Shown: one piece after another, positions 60,701 to 64,000 of the stretch
Position numbering within the stretch: the stretch's first letter is position 1
Layout: each line of letters starts with the position of its first letter
NCBI GenBank assembly: GCA_960531495.1
Contig: OY482861.1
Coordinates: forward strand, 1,302,001-1,366,000
DNA length: 64,000 nt
Reading direction: 5' to 3'
DNA from: Zeus faber
Lineage: Eukaryota > Chordata > Actinopteri > Zeiformes > Zeidae
Program-made: the position numbers and the translations under genes
Notes under the pieces: model-generated
What the model saw: the letters and a program-made list of their open reading frames with translations, nothing else
Database searches by the model: none
What the model was told of the DNA's origin: nothing

Positions 60701-63700
60701 AAAGATTGAAAGACAGATTGAAAGACTGAAGGAAAGAATGAAAGAAAGATGGAAAGAAAGATGGAAAGAAAGATTGAAAGAAAGAAAGATTGAAAGAAAT
60801 ATTGAAAGAAAGATTGAAAGATTGAAAGAAAGAATGAAAGAAAGATTGAAAGATTGAAAGAAAGAATGAAAGAAAGATTGAAAGAAAGATGGAAAGAAAG
60901 ATTGAAAGAAAGAAAGATTGAAAGAAATAATGAAAGAAAGATTGAACGATTGGAAGAAATTTTGAAAGATAGAAAAATTGAAAGTAGGAAAGATTGAAAG
61001 AAAGAATGAAAGAAAGATTGAAAGATTGAAAGAAAGAATGAAAGAAAGATTGAAAGATTGAAATATTGAAAGAAAGAATGAAAAAAAGATTGAAAGACTG
61101 AAAGAAAGAATGAAAGAAAGATTGAAAGATTAAACAATTGAAAGAAAGTTTGCAAGAAAGTTTGAAAAAAGAAAGTTTGAAAGAAAGAATGAAAGAAAGA
61201 TTGAAAGATAGATGGATAGAAAGATTGAAAGAAAGAAAGATTGAAAGAATAACAAAAGAAAGATTGAAAGATTGGAAGAAATATTGAAAGATAGAAAAAT
61301 TGAAAGTAAGAAAGATTGAAAGAAAGAATTAAAGAAAGATTGAAAGATTGAAAAAAAGAATGAAAGAAAGATTGAAATATTGAAAGAAAGAATGAAAGAA
61401 AGATTGAAAGATTGAAATAAAGATTGAAAGAAAGATTGAACGATTGAAAGATTGAAATAAAGATTGAAAGTTTGAAAGAAAGATTGAAAGAACAATTCAA
61501 AGAAAGAAAGATTGAAAGAAATATTGAAAGAAAGATTGAAAGATTGAAAGAAAGATTGAAAGAAAGAATGAAAGAAAGATTGAAAGATTGAAATAAAGAT
61601 TGAAAGAAAGATTGAAAGATTGAAAGATTGAAATAAAGAATGAAAGTTTGAAAGAAAGATTGAAAGAAAGATTTAAAAAAAGAAAGATTGAAAGTAAGAA
61701 AGATTGAAAGACATATTGAAAGAAAGATTGAAAGATTGAAAGAAAGATTGAAAGAAAGAATGAAAGAAATATTGAAAGAAAGATTGAAAGAAAGATTGAA
61801 AGACTGAAGGAAAGAATGAAAGAAAGATTGAAAGAAAGATTGAAAGAAAGAAAGATTGAAAGAATGAATGATTGAAAGATTGAATGATTGAAAGATTGAA
61901 AGAAAGATTGAAAGAAAGATTGAAAGAAAGATTGAACGACTGAAAGATTGAACGACTGAAAGATTGAAAGAAAGATTGAAAGTTTGAAAGAGAGATTGAA
62001 AGACTGAAAGATAGATTGAAAGATTGAAGATTGAAAGATTGAAAGAAAGATTGAAAGAAAGATTGAACGACTGAAAGATTGAAAGAAAGATTGAAAGTTT
62101 GAAAGAAAGATTGAAAGACTGAAAGAAATAATGAAAGAAAGATTGAAAGAAAGAATGAAAGAAAGATTGAAAGAAAGATGGATAGATAGATTGAAAGAAA
62201 GAAAGATTGAAAGAAATAACAAAACAAAGATTGAAAGAAATAATGAAAGAAAGATTGAACGATTGGAAGAAATATTGAAAGATAGAAAAATTGAAAGTAA
62301 GAAAGATTGAAAGAAAGAATGAAAGAAAGATTGAAAGATTGAAAGAAAGAATGAAAGAAAGATTGAAAGATTGAAATATTGAAAGAAAGAATGAAAGAAA
62401 GACTGAAAGATTGAAAGAAAGATTGAAAGAAAGATTGAAAGATTGAAATATTTAAAGAAAGATTGAAAGAAAGAATGAAAGAACAATTGAAAGAAAGAAT
62501 GAAAGAATGAAAGAAAAATTGAAAGATTGAAAGAAAGAATGAAAGAACGATTGAAAGATTGAAAGATTGAAAGATTGAAAGAAAGAATGAAAGAAAGATT
62601 GAAAGAAAGATGGAAAGAAAGATTGAAAGAAAGAAAGATTGAAAGAAATAATAAAAGAAAGATTGAACGATTGGAAGAAATTTTGAAAGATAGAAAAATT
62701 GAAAGTAAGAAAGATTGAAAGAAAGAATGAAAGAAAGATTGAAAGATTGACAGAAAGAATGACAGAAAGATTGAAAGATTGAAATATTGAAAGAAAGAAT
62801 GAAAAAAAGATTGAAAGACTGAAAGAAAGAATGGAAGAAAGATTGAAAGATTAAACAATTGAAAGAAAGTTTGCAAGAAAGATTGAAAAAAGAAAGATTG
62901 AAAGAAAGAATTAAAAAAAGATTGATAGATAGATGGATAGAAAGATTGAAAGAAAGAAAGATTGAAAGAATAACAAAAGAAAGATTGAAAGATTGGAAGA
63001 AATATTGAAAGATAGAAAAATTGAAAGTAAGAAAGATTGAAAGAAAAAATTAAAGAAAGATTGAAAGATTGAAAGAAAGAATGAAAGAAAGGTTGAAAGA
63101 TTGAAATATTGAAAGAAAGAATGAAAGAAAGATTGAAAGATTGAAAGAAAGATTGAAAGAAAGATTGAAAGATTGAAAGATTGAAATAAAGATTGAAAGT
63201 TTGAAAGAAAGATTGAAAGAAAGATTTAAAGAAAGAAAGATTGAAAGAAATATTGAAAGAAAGATTGAAAGATTGAAAGAAAGATTGAAAGAAAGAATGA
63301 AAGAAAGATTGAAAGATTGAAAGATTGAAATAAAGAATGAAAGTTTGAAAGAAAGATTGAAAGAAAGATTTTAAGAAAGAAAGATTGAAAGATTGAAAGA
63401 AATATTGAAAGAAAGATTGAAAGATTGAAAGAAAGATTGAAAGAAAGAATGAAAGAAAGATTGAAAGAAAGATTGAAAGAAAGATTGAAAGAAAGATTGA
63501 AAGACTGAAGGAAAGAATGAAAGAAAGATTGAAAGAAAGATTGAAAGAAAGAAATATTGAAAGTAAGATTGAAAGATTGAATGATTGAAAGAAAGACTGA
63601 AAGATAGATTGAAAGATTGAAGATTGAAAGATTGAAAGAAAGATTGAAAGTTTGAAACAAATTTTCAAAGACTGAAAGAAAGAATGAAAGAAAGATTGAA

Positions 63701-64000
63701 AGAAAGATTGAAAAAAGAAAGATTGAAAGAAAATTTGAAAGAAAGATTGAAAGAAGGAATGAAAGAAAGATTGAATGAAATATTGAAAGACAGAAAGATT
63801 GACAGAAACAATGAAAGAAAGATTGAAAGATTAAAAGAAAGAATGAAAGAAAGATTGAAAAATTGAAAGATTGAAAGAAAGATTGAAAAAAAGATTGAAA
63901 GACTGGAAGAAAGAATGAAAGAAAGATTGAAAGATTCAACAAATGAAAGAATGATTGCAAGAAAGATTAAAAAAAGAAAGATTGAAAGAAAATTTGAAAG
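48781..64000 (+). repeat. GAAA/GATT/GAAT purine-rich tandem array, right block
   Basis: At least 15.2 kb of the same word repeat as 5,726-9,941, on the same strand, running off the window. Variants allow larger periods to be seen. A segment with GATTTATAGAAAGATTGAAAG near 49,287 recurs near 52,650 (about 3.36 kb). One with AAGAATATAAGAACGATTG recurs near 56,985, 57,650 and 59,890. One with GATTTATAGA(T/A)AGAATG recurs near 58,310 and 60,578 (about 2.27 kb). The GAACGATTGGAAGAAAT variant typical of the left block is also common here. Minus-strand open frames of up to about 720 codons (Phe/Ser/Leu/Gln/Ile) are a consequence of the stop-free repeat words. Confidence 0.95.

Noticed and set aside
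57802..63960. Long minus-strand open frames (up to about 720 codons) in the right purine array
   Set aside because: Same composition effect; overlapping frames are equally open and end where the repeat words vary.

Overview
The window is eukaryotic, repeat-dominated genomic DNA, most probably from a ray-finned fish. The evidence for fish is a Tf1/sushi-type (Ty3/gypsy) LTR element, a Tx1-like L1 retrotransposon with CCHC zinc knuckles, a hAT remnant and the dispersed TTCAAG/TTTGTCACATACATA motif; the species cannot be named. I see no host protein-coding gene with exons, no tRNA or rRNA gene and no CRISPR array. The only convincing long coding sequences belong to retrotransposons.

Layout: (1) 1-5,725: ordinary intergenic DNA with decayed transposon pieces (a diverged direct-repeat pair, a LINE ORF2 fragment, a hAT transposase tail and terminal inverted repeat). 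(2) 5,726-9,941: purine-rich tandem array built from GAAA/GATT/GAAT words. (3) 9,942-10,128: spacer with a CA microsatellite. (4) 10,129-11,023: LTR and truncated gag of a sushi-like element, joined at 11,024 to (5) a 5'-truncated Tx1-like L1, 11,024-13,715, that keeps the reverse transcriptase but not the endonuclease. (6) 13,716-41,827: satellite array of two interspersed monomers, A (about 208 bp) and B (about 196 bp), sharing a module at their starts and ends. It is interrupted by (7) a full-length, apparently intact Tx1-like L1, 25,155-30,266. (8) 41,828-44,768: an unrelated AT-rich minisatellite (about 59 and 36 bp units) containing a perfect 52-bp palindrome. (9) 44,769-48,780: the A/B satellite again, in inverted orientation and more diverged. 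(10) 48,781-64,000: the GAAA/GATT array again, in the same orientation as the left block and running off the window.

How it fits together: the A/B satellite forms a large inverted structure around the minisatellite, and this composite lies between two blocks of the same GAAA/GATT array. The central part of the satellite was recently homogenised by block duplications (for example a 4,897-bp-period one), and the L1 landed in one copy afterwards. The two L1 copies are nearly identical (about nine base differences by eye over 2.6 kb), so the family was active recently. Both L1 3' ends, and the satellite/minisatellite border, fall within about 15 bp of one point in the satellite monomer. This suggests either satellite-targeted integration by this Tx1-clade element or a breakage hotspot.

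Many long open frames rich in Phe/Ser/Leu/Gln lie on the minus strand of the GAAA/GATT blocks, and short open frames lie in every satellite monomer. Both are treated here as composition artefacts, not genes.
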